64,000 bases of DNA from an uncultured Bacilli bacterium. GTDB lineage: Bacteria; Bacillota_I; Bacilli_A; RF39; UBA660. A program made the translations under genes and the position numbers. Shown here one piece after another: positions 23,958 to 32,832 of the stretch (position 1 is its first letter; each line of letters starts with the position of its first letter). The notes beneath the pieces were generated by a model. It had not been told where the DNA came from and did no database searches. It saw only the letters and a list, made by a program, of their open reading frames with translations. Location: NCBI GenBank assembly GCA_934155005.1, contig CAKPGR010000003.1, positions 13,342-77,341 of the forward strand, given 5' to 3'.

Positions 23958-26098
23958 ATCAAGATATAATTGTAGAAATAAGTAAAAATTTAAATTTAAA
24001 GGTTAGTCAAGTTGAAAAAACACTTAATTTACTAATGGAAGGAAATACAATTCCTTTTATAGCAAGATATAGAAAAGAAGTAACAGGAGCATTAAGTGAA
24101 GATGAAATTAGAAGTATTAACGAAGTATACGAATATCAAGTTAATTTGTTAAAGAGAAAAGAAGATGTTATAAGATTAATTGATGAGAAAGGACTACTTA
24201 CAAAAGAGTTAGAAGATAAAATAATGTCTTGTTTTAATCTAGTTGAAGTAGAAGACTTATATAGACCATATAAAGAAAAGAAAAAGACCAAAGCAACCGA
24301 TGCTATTAATAATGGACTAGAACCACTTGCTAAGATAATCATGTCTGGTAAAGAAAAAAACATAGAAGAAGTTGCTAAAAGATTTGTTAATGATAAAGTA
24401 AAAACTATTAGTGATGCTATAGTGGGGGCAACATATATTATTGCTGAATGGATTAGTGATAATGCTTATTATAGAAAATGGATAAGAAATTATACATTTA
24501 GAAATGGCAAAATAGTTACCAAAGTAAAAAAAGATAATAATGATATAAATAAAGTTTATGAAATGTACTATTCTTATGAAGAAGAAATAAAAAGAATAAA
24601 ACATCATAGAGTTTTAGCAATTAATAGAGCAGAAAAAGAGAAAGTTATAACTGTAAATATAGATGTAAATAAAGAAGACATATTTACATATTTAGAAAGT
24701 AAACTTGTTAAAGAAAAAAATGCTTCATATCAAATTATTGTGGATGCTATAAAAGATAGCTATAAAAGATTAATATTTCCATCAATTGAAAGAGAAATTA
24801 GAAGTTATTTAACTGAAAAAGCTGTGGAAAAAGCTATCGAAAATTTTGGACAAAATTTAGAATCTTTATTATTAACACCACCAATAAAAGAAAAGATAGT
24901 ATTAGCTTTTGATCCAGGGTATGTAAATGGATGTAAAATAGCTGTAATTGATAAAACAGGTAAATATCTTGATTCTACGGTAATAAAACCATTTTTAAAA
25001 AATAAAACAGATTTAACAAAAGATAAAGAAGAAATTGTTAAATTAATAAAAAAATATAATGTTGATATTATAGCAATTGGGAATGGGACAGCTTCTCGTG
25101 AATCAGAAAAATTTTGCTCAGAATTAATTAAAGAAAATAATTTAAATACAAAATATGTTATTGTATCAGAAGCAGGAGCCTCTATTTATAGTGCATCAGA
25201 ACTTGCTATAAAAGAATTTCCAGACTTAGCTGTTGAAAAAAGAAGTGCTGTTAGTATTGGAAGAAGATTACAAGATCCACTTTCAGAGCTTGTTAAAATA
25301 CCTCCTGATGGAATAGGAGTTGGATTATATCAACATGATATAGCAGGTAAAAAATTATCAGAAAGTTTAGATTTTGTTGTTTCTAAGGTAGTAAATAGTG
25401 TAGGAGTTAATATTAATACAGCATCCCCTTCCATTTTAAAATATATATCTGGTATCACTAAAAAAAATATTGACAAAATTATTTCATATAGAGAAGATGC
25501 TGGTGAAATAAAATCAAGAGATGAAATAAAAAAGAAAAAAATATTAAGTGATAAAGTATATGAACAAGCAATTGGTTTTTTAAGAATTACAAATGGGGAT
25601 AACATCTTAGATCAAACAGCTATCCATCCAGAAAGATATGAAACAGTTATGGAATTTTTAAAACTTCTAGACTTAAATATCTCTCATATAGGAACAAAAG
25701 AATTAATAAATAAATTAGATAATATTGATTTAGAAGAATATACTAAAAAATTAAATATAGATATATATACTTTAACAGATATTATAGAAGATTTAAAAAA
25801 ACCAAATAGAGATCCACGTGATTTAATAGATGCTCCAATTTTGAAGAGTGATGTTTTAGAATTAAAAGATTTAAAATTAGGAATGAAGTTACAAGGTACT
25901 GTTCGTAATGTAACACCTTTTGGAGCATTTATAGATATTGGACTTCATGATGATGGACTTGTTCATATATCGAAAATGTCAAAACAATATATTAAAGATC
26001 CAACTGATGTAGTTAGTGTTGGTGATATAGTTGATTGCTATGTAATAGATATAAATCAAGAAAAAGAAAAGGTTTCTTTAAGTTTAATTGAAGAATAA
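23954..26098 (+). CDS. tex: Tex-family RNA-binding transcription/translation accessory protein
   Basis: 714 residues, normal for Tex. The N-terminal helical domain has GNTIPFIARYRKE, the YqgF/RNase H-like domain has AFDPGYVNGCKIAVID, the helix-hairpin-helix domain has GVNINTASPSILKYI, and the C-terminal S1 domain has GMKLQGTVRNVTPFGAFIDIG. Tex proteins bind nucleic acid and help stalled transcription or translation. The ATGA overlap with dinB implies coupling. A terminator follows. Confidence 0.93.
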   Translation: MNQDIIVEISKNLNLKVSQVEKTLNLLMEGNTIPFIARYRKEVTGALSEDEIRSINEVYEYQVNLLKRKEDVIRLIDEKGLLTKELEDKIMSCFNLVEVEDLYRPYKEKKKTKATDAINNGLEPLAKIIMSGKEKNIEEVAKRFVNDKVKTISDAIVGATYIIAEWISDNAYYRKWIRNYTFRNGKIVTKVKKDNNDINKVYEMYYSYEEEIKRIKHHRVLAINRAEKEKVITVNIDVNKEDIFTYLESKLVKEKNASYQIIVDAIKDSYKRLIFPSIEREIRSYLTEKAVEKAIENFGQNLESLLLTPPIKEKIVLAFDPGYVNGCKIAVIDKTGKYLDSTVIKPFLKNKTDLTKDKEEIVKLIKKYNVDIIAIGNGTASRESEKFCSELIKENNLNTKYVIVSEAGASIYSASELAIKEFPDLAVEKRSAVSIGRRLQDPLSELVKIPPDGIGVGLYQHDIAGKKLSESLDFVVSKVVNSVGVNINTASPSILKYISGITKKNIDKIISYREDAGEIKSRDEIKKKKILSDKVYEQAIGFLRITNGDNILDQTAIHPERYETVMEFLKLLDLNISHIGTKELINKLDNIDLEEYTKKLNIDIYTLTDIIEDLKKPNRDPRDLIDAPILKSDVLELKDLKLGMKLQGTVRNVTPFGAFIDIGLHDDGLVHISKMSKQYIKDPTDVVSVGDIVDCYVIDINQEKEKVSLSLIEE

Positions 26099-26115
26099 AA
26101 AATTGTTAAAAAAAT

Positions 26116-26139
26116 ACTAGGCTTTAATACCTAGTTTTT
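26116..26139 (+). terminator. Terminator after tex
   Basis: ACTAGG (26116-26121) and CCTAGT (26130-26135) with an eight-base loop, followed by a T run. Confidence 0.8.
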
Positions 26140-26189
26140 ATTAGGATTATGATTAAATGTAAATAATTGTCAACAAAAATTAATAATGT

Positions 26190-26218
26190 TTGATAATTAT
26201 AAATTTTGGTGTTATACT
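26190..26218 (+). promoter_or_regulatory. Promoter of the pilin / type IV secretion-like locus
   Basis: TTGATA (26190-26195), 17-base spacer, TATACT (26213-26218). Start near 26225, with a strong AAGGTGGTGA ribosome site for the pilin-like gene. It is the first promoter of the locus; further ones occur at 28362 and 28854. Confidence 0.65.
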
Positions 26219-26254
26219 AAAAATGTAATATAAAATCGTAAAGGTGGTGAAATA

Positions 26255-26428
26255 ATGAAAGAAGCTACAGGAGAAGCAAACATGACAGTAGTAACAATTA
26301 TCTTAATTGCGGCAATTGTTGCAATCGCTACACCATTAATAACTAATATGATGAATAGCACAAAACAAAAAGCGGAATGCATGAGTAATGGTGGTGTTTG
26401 GGAAAATAACACATGTAAAAATTCATAA
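26255..26428 (+). CDS. 57-residue pilin-like peptide
   Basis: ATG 26255 follows AAGGTGGTGAAATA; stop TAA 26426-26428. The start MKEATGEANMTVV runs into a hydrophobic helix (IILIAAIVAIATPLI), then a short polar tail with two cysteines (AECMSNGG and NTCKNS), probably disulfide-bonded outside the cell. Length, hydrophobic N-terminal helix and polar tail recall Flp-type pilins. The MKEATG start is shared with the next two proteins and may act as a very short leader ending at Gly6. The usual Glu at +5 after cleavage is absent. It leads the locus, consistent with a major subunit made in large amounts. Confidence 0.6.
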   Translation: MKEATGEANMTVVTIILIAAIVAIATPLITNMMNSTKQKAECMSNGGVWENNTCKNS

Positions 26429-26443
26429 AATGAGGTATAAAAT

Positions 26444-26869
26444 ATGAAAGAAGCGATAGGTAGTATTCCATTATACAATTTTATAATTATATTTATAGTC
26501 ATTACCTTTGGCTTTTTATCTGCTACACTTATGTACTACAAAGCTTTCAAGTTAAATAGTAAAATAGCTTATTCCTTAGAAAAATATGAAGGGTATAATG
26601 ATTTATCTTCTAAGGAAATTAATAAAAATTTGGGAACATTAGGATATCGCGTTGGTAGTACTAATGATTGTCCTGTTAAACAAGGAAATAGAATAGGTAC
26701 ATCAGGAATTAATTATCCTATTTGTATTTATGAAATAACTAGAAAAGATAGTGCATATTTTAATTATGGGATAATTACATATATCTATTTAGATATTCCT
26801 CTTATAGGAGGTACCTTTAAAATCCCAGTATATACTGAATCTGAAAAGATTTTTAAATTTTCAAGTTAG
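26444..26869 (+). CDS. TadE-like pseudopilin, shares M-K-E-A-I-G start
   Basis: 141 residues: MKEAIGSIPLYNF, a hydrophobic helix (IIIFIVITFGFLSATLMYY), then an extracytoplasmic domain with two cysteines (DCPV and PICIYE). One N-terminal helix and a globular tail is the plan of TadE/F minor pilins. It is homologous along its length to the next gene (both have IGYR/LGYR, CIY, GIITYIYLDIPLIGG/GVVTYMYFEVPIIGA). Presumably a minor subunit of the filament or channel. Confidence 0.55.
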   Translation: MKEAIGSIPLYNFIIIFIVITFGFLSATLMYYKAFKLNSKIAYSLEKYEGYNDLSSKEINKNLGTLGYRVGSTNDCPVKQGNRIGTSGINYPICIYEITRKDSAYFNYGIITYIYLDIPLIGGTFKIPVYTESEKIFKFSS

Positions 26870-26881
26870 AGTGGTGAATTT

Positions 26882-27340
26882 ATGAGAGAAGCAATAGGAA
26901 CAACATATGTACTAAATTTTATTATTGTATTTTTTGTAATATTCATTGCTTTTTTTGTTGGTAGCATGGTATATACAAAAGCTTTTAAAGTAAAAAATAA
27001 AATAATAGATATAATTGAATATTATGATGGTGAGGTAGTAGATGGATCTAATAGTTTAAAATCAGGACCACTTACTGATATTAATAATAAATTAGGATCA
27101 ATAGGATATAGAATAGCTAATAACAATCAAAATAATTGTGATAATAATAGATTTACGGATAAAGGTGGTCAAATAGTTAATAAAGGTAATTCTAATTATA
27201 GATATTGTATATATAAATTTAAAGAAAATAGAGGAACATATTATGGAGTTGTAACATATATGTATTTTGAAGTGCCAATTATAGGTGCTAAATTAGAACT
27301 TCCAATATATGGTGAAACGAGAACATTTATTAAATTATAA
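26882..27340 (+). CDS. TadE-like pseudopilin, second copy
   Basis: 152 residues, paralogue of the preceding gene: MREAIGTTYVLNF, one hydrophobic helix, then an extracytoplasmic domain with Cys pair (NNCDNN and RYCIYKF) and a C-terminal strand pair VPIIGAKLELPIYGE. The two copies differ mainly by an insert in this protein. Ribosome site GAGTGGTGA just before the start. Role as in the neighbour. Confidence 0.55.
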   Translation: MREAIGTTYVLNFIIVFFVIFIAFFVGSMVYTKAFKVKNKIIDIIEYYDGEVVDGSNSLKSGPLTDINNKLGSIGYRIANNNQNNCDNNRFTDKGGQIVNKGNSNYRYCIYKFKENRGTYYGVVTYMYFEVPIIGAKLELPIYGETRTFIKL

Positions 27341-27353
27341 AAGGGGTGATTAG

Positions 27354-28361
27354 ATGAACGTAATTATTTCTAATAGATATCAATCTGTTTTAGAACAACT
27401 AGACATTGATGTTATAAAAACATTGAATGGTGAATTTGATGTAGATGACATAATAAATCAATTTCAAAATTTTTTCTTTCAAAGAATGATTTTAGATATA
27501 ACAGCTATTAAAGGATATAAAGATATTAAAACACTACAAAAGTTGTCTATATCATTAGATATGGATAAAGTAATATTACTTTTAGATGATTCAGTTGATG
27601 ATGGGTCAGGTGACTTTTTATCAAAATTAATATCAATGGGTATATACAACTTCACTAAAAATGTTGAAGGAATAATGTATTTATATAATAACCCTAATTC
27701 ATATCGTGATGTAGCGCATATTCAACAACTTGATCAAACAAGTGGTGGACAAGTTGTTGTAGAACACTATGAAAATGCAGCTATTCAAAAAGGTGTTAGA
27801 GTTATAGGTGTTAAAAACGTTACTAAACAAAGTGGTGCTACAACACTCATTTATATGATGAAAAAACAATTAGAAAAACATTATAGTGTTGTTGCTATTG
27901 AAGTAGATAAAAATGATTTTAAATTTTTTAATGACAAAAATATGTATTCAACAACAAGTGTTGAAATAGGAAATTTAGTAGCTAAATATAATGATCAAGA
28001 TGTGATATTAGTTGATGTAAATGATAGTCAATCAGCTGAAAATTTATGCCATGAAATGCTTTATTTAGTTGAACCATCAATGATTAAATTAAATAAACTT
28101 ATGCTTACAAATAATAAAGTATTTAAAGATTTAAAGGGCAAAAAAATAATATTAAATCAAAGTATATTAAGTACTAAGGATGTATTAGAATTTGAATATG
28201 AATCCAATTCAAAGGTATTCTTTAATATGCCACCTTTAGATGAAAGAGAAAGAAGTATTCATATTTTAAATAAATTTTTATTTATGATGGGATTCTCAAA
28301 ACAACAAACTACAGAAGAAGAACAAAAAAAGTTTAGTATATTAGGTCTTTTTGGAAAATAG
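27354..28361 (+). CDS. TadZ/CpaE-like ATPase with degenerate P-loop
   Basis: 335 residues. An N-terminal receiver-like domain (strands ILDITAIKG, KVILLLDD) precedes a MinD/ParA-like domain: RVIGVKNVTKQSGATTLIYMM replaces the deviant Walker A KGGxGKTT, with no Lys in the loop, and VILVDVNDS stands in the Walker B place. TadZ/CpaE proteins place pilus machinery at the pole or membrane. Here it sits between pseudopilin genes and type IV secretion genes. No CpaF/TadA ATPase, TadB/C or prepilin peptidase is near, which is unusual for a Tad system. Confidence 0.6.
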   Translation: MNVIISNRYQSVLEQLDIDVIKTLNGEFDVDDIINQFQNFFFQRMILDITAIKGYKDIKTLQKLSISLDMDKVILLLDDSVDDGSGDFLSKLISMGIYNFTKNVEGIMYLYNNPNSYRDVAHIQQLDQTSGGQVVVEHYENAAIQKGVRVIGVKNVTKQSGATTLIYMMKKQLEKHYSVVAIEVDKNDFKFFNDKNMYSTTSVEIGNLVAKYNDQDVILVDVNDSQSAENLCHEMLYLVEPSMIKLNKLMLTNNKVFKDLKGKKIILNQSILSTKDVLEFEYESNSKVFFNMPPLDERERSIHILNKFLFMMGFSKQQTTEEEQKKFSILGLFGK

Positions 28362-28390
28362 TTGACAAAATAAGGAAAATAAAGTATATT
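28362..28390 (+). promoter_or_regulatory. Internal sigma-A promoter of the secretion locus
   Basis: TTGACA (28362-28367), 17-base spacer, TATATT (28385-28390). It starts at the stop codon of the TadZ-like gene and would give separate transcription of the VirB2-like gene. Confidence 0.75.
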
Positions 28391-28438
28391 ATTTATAGAA
28401 AGCAATAAAATTATTTATTGAAATAGGAGGTTTTGTTT

Positions 28439-28810
28439 ATGTTAAATATATTAACTGATTTAACTTGTGAAGGATTAACAATCCCAGGATTAATTGTAAA
28501 CTTAGTTTATTATGCTATTTTAGCTATAAAAATATTTGTACCATTAGTTTTAATTGTTTTTGGTATGATGGATTTAGCAAAAGCTGTTATGGCACAAGAT
28601 GACAAAATAATGAAAGAATCACAAAAAAGATTAATTAGTAGAATTATTTATGCTGTATTAGTTTTCTTAATTATTTCATTAGTTCAAATGGTATTTACTT
28701 TCTTAGGAAATGCTGATAAAGATAGTGAAACAGGACAAAGTGGTTCTATGAAATGTGTATCATGTTTAATTAATGGTAAAACAGGTGCAGCAAATAGCTG
28801 TGGTAGATAA
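28439..28810 (+). CDS. VirB2/TrbC-like pilin protein
   Basis: 123 residues with two long hydrophobic helices (about 15-45 and 65-92) joined by a charged loop (MAQDDKIMKESQKRLISR), the form of VirB2-family pilins. The tail has CVSC and a final Cys. ATG 28439 with AGGAGG at 28425-28430 is preferred to the TTG six bases upstream. It has its own strong promoter and terminator, so it can be made in excess over the channel proteins. Confidence 0.65.
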   Translation: MLNILTDLTCEGLTIPGLIVNLVYYAILAIKIFVPLVLIVFGMMDLAKAVMAQDDKIMKESQKRLISRIIYAVLVFLIISLVQMVFTFLGNADKDSETGQSGSMKCVSCLINGKTGAANSCGR

Positions 28811-28836
28811 GACATTAAATTGTCTTATTTTTTTTA
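28807..28836 (+). terminator. Terminator after the VirB2-like gene
   Basis: TAAGACA and TGTCTTA pair around a TTAAAT loop, followed by eight T. The stop codon of the gene lies in the left arm. Confidence 0.8.
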
Positions 28837-28853
28837 TAAAAAAGCCATTTTAA

Positions 28854-28883
28854 TTGAAAATAAAAGACTTTATATGTTATAAT
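28854..28883 (+). promoter_or_regulatory. Internal promoter before the Cys-rich VirB2-like gene
   Basis: TTGAAA (28854-28859), 18-base spacer, TATAAT (28878-28883); start near 28890, ten bases before the next start codon's ribosome site GGTGATA. Confidence 0.55.
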
Positions 28884-28899
28884 TGTTGTAGGTGATAAT

Positions 28900-29814
28900 A
28901 TGAAAAATATTAAAAAACTATCAAAAATTTTATTTTTATTCATAATATGCTTTGGATTTGGAATTAACGCAAAGGCTGCAACAAAAGCTTGCTTAATTGA
29001 TAGTAATGGAAAATTATCTTGGGATGATATAAATGTTTTAAAATCCAATACAGCTGGTTATTTTGGTACTGCTAATAAAACAAAAGCTAATTGTAAAGGA
29101 TATTTAGAATTGACTTGTGTATATAAAAAAGAAGGAAGTAATAACGTAAAATGGACGTTTACTCAAAATTCAAAAGGTGTTAAGAAATTAATTAACCAGG
29201 ATGGAAAAGAAGCAGAAGCTTCTAAAAAAAATCAATTGACTTTTCCAGGTGATGATTGTCGTACGAAAGTATACTATGTTAAGGAAGACTGTGGAAAAGG
29301 AATTTTTAAAGATGGTTCGTCAAAAGGATGGACTTGGTTAGATATTAGAAAATGTGAAAGCAATCAATACAACACTTATACTCTTGTAACGGAAGAAAGT
29401 AAGAGTGATACTGATGCAACAGTTATTAACAATGGTCAACATAAGGTGGATACTAAAGAGGATATTATTAATAAAGATAATTCTTCAAATTCAACTCCAT
29501 CGACTGCTGATCCGATAACTTCTTGTGATTCTTTGCCTAAGACAATGGAATTGTTAAAGAAGATATATAATTTTCTAAAATATATGGTCCCAGTTATAAT
29601 AATAGGACTTGGAATGTTAGATTTTATAAAAGCTATAACAAGTGATGATGAAAAAGTATTTAAAGAAGCTTGGAATAAATTGATGAAGAGAATAATTGTA
29701 GGAGTTATAATTCTTATTTTGCCAGTAATATTAGAATTTTTAATAAATATAAGTGGAGTAATTAATGAAGAAGGATTAGACAAAAATAATTTATTCTGTA
29801 TATTTACAAAATAA
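28900..29814 (+). CDS. Exported Cys-rich domain fused to VirB2-like membrane domain
   Basis: 304 residues. A signal peptide (MKNIKKLSKILFLFIICFGF, cleavage near AKAA) precedes an exported domain of about 170 residues with eight or so cysteines and KxGW-type spacing, a Ser/Asp-rich linker, then two hydrophobic helices separated by a charged loop (ITSDDEKVFKEAWNKLMKR) very like those of the preceding gene. So it seems to be a second VirB2-like protein carrying an ectodomain, perhaps a tip adhesin or receptor. Own promoter and downstream terminator. Confidence 0.55.
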   Translation: MKNIKKLSKILFLFIICFGFGINAKAATKACLIDSNGKLSWDDINVLKSNTAGYFGTANKTKANCKGYLELTCVYKKEGSNNVKWTFTQNSKGVKKLINQDGKEAEASKKNQLTFPGDDCRTKVYYVKEDCGKGIFKDGSSKGWTWLDIRKCESNQYNTYTLVTEESKSDTDATVINNGQHKVDTKEDIINKDNSSNSTPSTADPITSCDSLPKTMELLKKIYNFLKYMVPVIIIGLGMLDFIKAITSDDEKVFKEAWNKLMKRIIVGVIILILPVILEFLINISGVINEEGLDKNNLFCIFTK

Positions 29815-29845
29815 AAGCAATTAATATTTTATATTGCTTTTTTTT
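29813..29845 (+). terminator. Terminator after the Cys-rich VirB2-like gene
   Basis: AAAAGCAAT (29813-29821) and ATTGCTTTT (29833-29841) with an 11-base loop, then more T. Confidence 0.8.
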
Positions 29846-29893
29846 ATGTTATAATATAAGGGTAATATTGTAATTAAAAATGGAGGTAATAAT

Positions 29894-31969
29894 ATGAATG
29901 CATCTTTCTTTATGGACGGGGTCAGAAATTTATTTGGTTTAATCGATTCTGGAATATATAATTTAATATCAATAGTTTACGAATTAATCATTAAATTATC
30001 TAATATAACTTTTTTCTCAGAAGCTAATATAAGAGAATTTAGGGATAGAATTTATGTATTCTTAGCTGTTTTTATGTTATTTAAAGTTACAATTTCATTA
30101 ATTACATATTTAGTTGATCCCGATTCTATGGGGGATAAAACTAATGGAATAGGCAATGTTGCTAAAAATGTTGTTATTACCTTATTTTTAATTATTATTG
30201 TACCTTTTGGATTTGATTTATTATATGAAGCTCAAAATGCTATTATAAGTGATAATTTAATTCCAAGAGTTATTCTTGGTACTAAGGGTGATGGAAGTAA
30301 TGTTAATGAATCTTATACAATGGATCCTAATGCTTGTAAAGATGGTGATACATTCGTTACAACAACCATTAATAGTGATGGCGATTTAATGGCTTATTTG
30401 GCTTTTAGACCATTTTATCAAACATATAAAGATGCTGATATTTCAAGCATTAAAAATGATTATTGTTCTGCTAATAGTGTTTCAAACTTATTAACTTCGG
30501 ATATTTATAATGCTGAATCAGGAACTCATAATAGTGGTCAATATTTAATTAATTATCAAATACTTTTATCAACAGCATGTGGTATTTTAGTCTTTTTATT
30601 ACTTTTGAACTTTGCATTTGATATAGCTGCAAGGACAATCAAATTAGGATTCTTAGAGATTATTGCTCCTATTCCAATTTTGTCTTATATAGATCCTAAA
30701 TCAGCAAAAGATGGACCATTTAAAAAATGGTTATCAGAAGTAGGAAAAACATGGGCTAGTTTATTTATTCGTTTAGCCATTGTTTATTTTGCAATATATG
30801 CAATAAAATTAATTCCATCCGCACTTGAAGAAGCCAAAGATGAAAATGGTATATGGGTTTCATTATTCTTACTTATCGGTATATTAATATTTGCTAAAAA
30901 TGCTATACCACTTATTGAAAACTTATTTGGAATTAAATTCGATCATACAGTTCAATTAAATCCATTTAAGAAAATAAGTGAACAAGCATTAGGAGGAACA
31001 GTAGCCGCTGGACTTGGAGCAGCAGCACTTGGAAGTGGTGCTAGTGGTATTTCACAAGCTGCATCAAATGGGTATAATTTTGCAAGAAATAAGCAAAATT
31101 TAAAGAAAGCTATAGATTTAGAAAAAGACGAAGGAAAAAAAGCAAAATTGCAACGACAATATGATTCAATGAATGCTAGAAAATTTGTTGGAACAACATT
31201 TGGTGGACTTGCTGGTGGAGCTTTAAATGGTGCTAAGTCTGGTTATGCAACTGGAGCCAAAGGAAGTGGAAATGTATTTAAAAATGTTAAAGATGATTTA
31301 AAGAAGGGAAATACAAGTAGAAATAATAGACAAAATATTAGTGATTACAATAGAGAAGCAAGATGGCAATTTGATAAAACAAGTAAAGAATTGAATGAGG
31401 AAAGAGAAGCTATTTTAAATGATAGTAGTTTAACATCTGAGCAAAGAAAAGAAAAATTAAATAATATAGCTGAAAAAATTATTAAAAATAAAAATAATTA
31501 TGATAATGCACGTTATGGTTGGGTTGAAAGAAATATTACAGAAAATCTTGACAAAAATTCAGGAGTTAAAAATGATTTTGGTGGTTATGGATATTACAAC
31601 AAAAAGATTGAAAAATTAAATAAGGATATTGAAAATAATGATCAAAGAGAAGCAGCATTTAGGACATCTTTATCACAATTCTGTGTTTCAAATTCAATTG
31701 ATCAACTTGCAATTGAAGAATTACATAAGAAATTGGTTGATGCTAGAACCGAAAGTAACGCTACTATAAAAGCAAATATGATAGCACAAGCTTATACAGA
31801 AATAAGTACTAAGCATAATATTGATAGCGATAAGCTTAAGAATTCCTATGCTAGTGTTGAAACAACATTAAATAATATTGATACAGTTGATGAACAAACT
31901 AAACAATTTAAAGCAGAGAGAGCTAATTATAAAGAAATGATGGCAGCTCGTGAAGATGTAAAAAAATAA
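29894..31969 (+). CDS. VirB6/TrbL-like polytopic channel protein
   Basis: 691 residues. The first about 350 have several membrane helices, including KNVVITLFLIIIVPFGFDLLY and GILVFLLLLNFAFDIAARTIKLGFLEIIAPIPILSY, in the style of TrbL/VirB6 and PrgH of conjugative systems. A Gly/Ala-rich hinge (about 365-395 and again near 445) leads to a long charged coiled-coil cytoplasmic tail. It should form the inner-membrane channel of the machine together with VirB3 and VirB4. GGAGG ribosome site; next gene follows after 16 bases. Confidence 0.65.
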   Translation: MNASFFMDGVRNLFGLIDSGIYNLISIVYELIIKLSNITFFSEANIREFRDRIYVFLAVFMLFKVTISLITYLVDPDSMGDKTNGIGNVAKNVVITLFLIIIVPFGFDLLYEAQNAIISDNLIPRVILGTKGDGSNVNESYTMDPNACKDGDTFVTTTINSDGDLMAYLAFRPFYQTYKDADISSIKNDYCSANSVSNLLTSDIYNAESGTHNSGQYLINYQILLSTACGILVFLLLLNFAFDIAARTIKLGFLEIIAPIPILSYIDPKSAKDGPFKKWLSEVGKTWASLFIRLAIVYFAIYAIKLIPSALEEAKDENGIWVSLFLLIGILIFAKNAIPLIENLFGIKFDHTVQLNPFKKISEQALGGTVAAGLGAAALGSGASGISQAASNGYNFARNKQNLKKAIDLEKDEGKKAKLQRQYDSMNARKFVGTTFGGLAGGALNGAKSGYATGAKGSGNVFKNVKDDLKKGNTSRNNRQNISDYNREARWQFDKTSKELNEEREAILNDSSLTSEQRKEKLNNIAEKIIKNKNNYDNARYGWVERNITENLDKNSGVKNDFGGYGYYNKKIEKLNKDIENNDQREAAFRTSLSQFCVSNSIDQLAIEELHKKLVDARTESNATIKANMIAQAYTEISTKHNIDSDKLKNSYASVETTLNNIDTVDEQTKQFKAERANYKEMMAAREDVKK

Positions 31970-31985
31970 AAAGGGGATGAAATAA

Positions 31986-32306
31986 ATGAATAATACATAT
32001 TTAATACCAGCTAATAGTAAAAAATCATTAATGATATTTGGATTATTTTATCCATTTGATTTAATGCTATTTGGTACAGGACTAGGTATAACATTACTTT
32101 TACTTATGGTACTTCCACTTGAAAGTTTAACAATGTCTATTATTGCCATAGCTCCTGGGTTAGTTACTGGATTACTTGTTTTTCCAGTCCCTAACTACCA
32201 TAATCTATTAACTGTTTTAATGGAAATTTGGATATTTTTTACAACAAGGCAAAGATATGTATGGAAAGGTTGGTGTGTGAATAATGGCGAAAGCGATAAA
32301 AAGTAA
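31986..32306 (+). CDS. PrgI/VirB3-like membrane protein
   Basis: 106 residues: N-terminal IPANSKKS, two adjacent membrane helices (about 20-65), then a cytoplasmic tail with VPNYHNL and TTRQRYVWKGW. Same plan as PrgI, the VirB3 equivalent of Gram-positive conjugation systems, which links VirB4 to the membrane. It lies between VirB6-like and VirB4-like genes as expected. Its 3' end overlaps the next gene by 23 bases. Confidence 0.7.
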   Translation: MNNTYLIPANSKKSLMIFGLFYPFDLMLFGTGLGITLLLLMVLPLESLTMSIIAIAPGLVTGLLVFPVPNYHNLLTVLMEIWIFFTTRQRYVWKGWCVNNGESDKK

Positions 32307-32832
32307 ATATACAAATGAAAGTTTTGTACCAGTTAAAAGTATTACGAATGGTATGATAATTTTAGATAATAACGAAAAAGTTTGTGGTATTAAAATAATG
32401 CCAAGAAATATTTTTATAGCAGATTATGATACACAAAATGCTATAATAGCTAATTTAAAAAATGTTTATAATATGATAGATTATGAATTCTGGATTATTG
32501 CAGCTGATAGACCAGTTGATATCAATGTTTTCTTATCACAACTTCAACTTTTATATAATTCAGTTAGTGATCAAGCTAAAAGAAAACTAATAATGGAAGA
32601 TATAAATAAAGCTAATTTATTTATGAATAACAATATTGTTGATACTGAATATTTCTTACTATTTAAAGAAAAAAATCAAGATACAATACAAAAGAGAATT
32701 AGACAACTTATTAATGCTTTTGCAAGTGCTGGATTAAATTCTCATCAAGTGTCTAATGAAGATTTAAGAATTATATTAGATAACTTCTTAAATGGTGGAC
32801 AAACTACTACATTTGGGACGGTGATTGGATAA
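32284..32832 (+). CDS. VirB4 N-terminal part (split gene, first half)
   Basis: 182 residues without ATPase motifs. It begins KYTNESFVPVKSITNGMIIL, typical of the N-terminal beta-rich region of VirB4/TraE proteins (CAGE-like), and ends just where the second gene opens with more of the same domain. Stop and next start overlap as TAATG. The two products together would make a normal VirB4 of about 775 residues. Either the protein is naturally made of two coupled polypeptides or a reading frame has shifted. Confidence 0.6.
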   Translation: MAKAIKSKYTNESFVPVKSITNGMIILDNNEKVCGIKIMPRNIFIADYDTQNAIIANLKNVYNMIDYEFWIIAADRPVDINVFLSQLQLLYNSVSDQAKRKLIMEDINKANLFMNNNIVDTEYFLLFKEKNQDTIQKRIRQLINAFASAGLNSHQVSNEDLRIILDNFLNGGQTTTFGTVIG

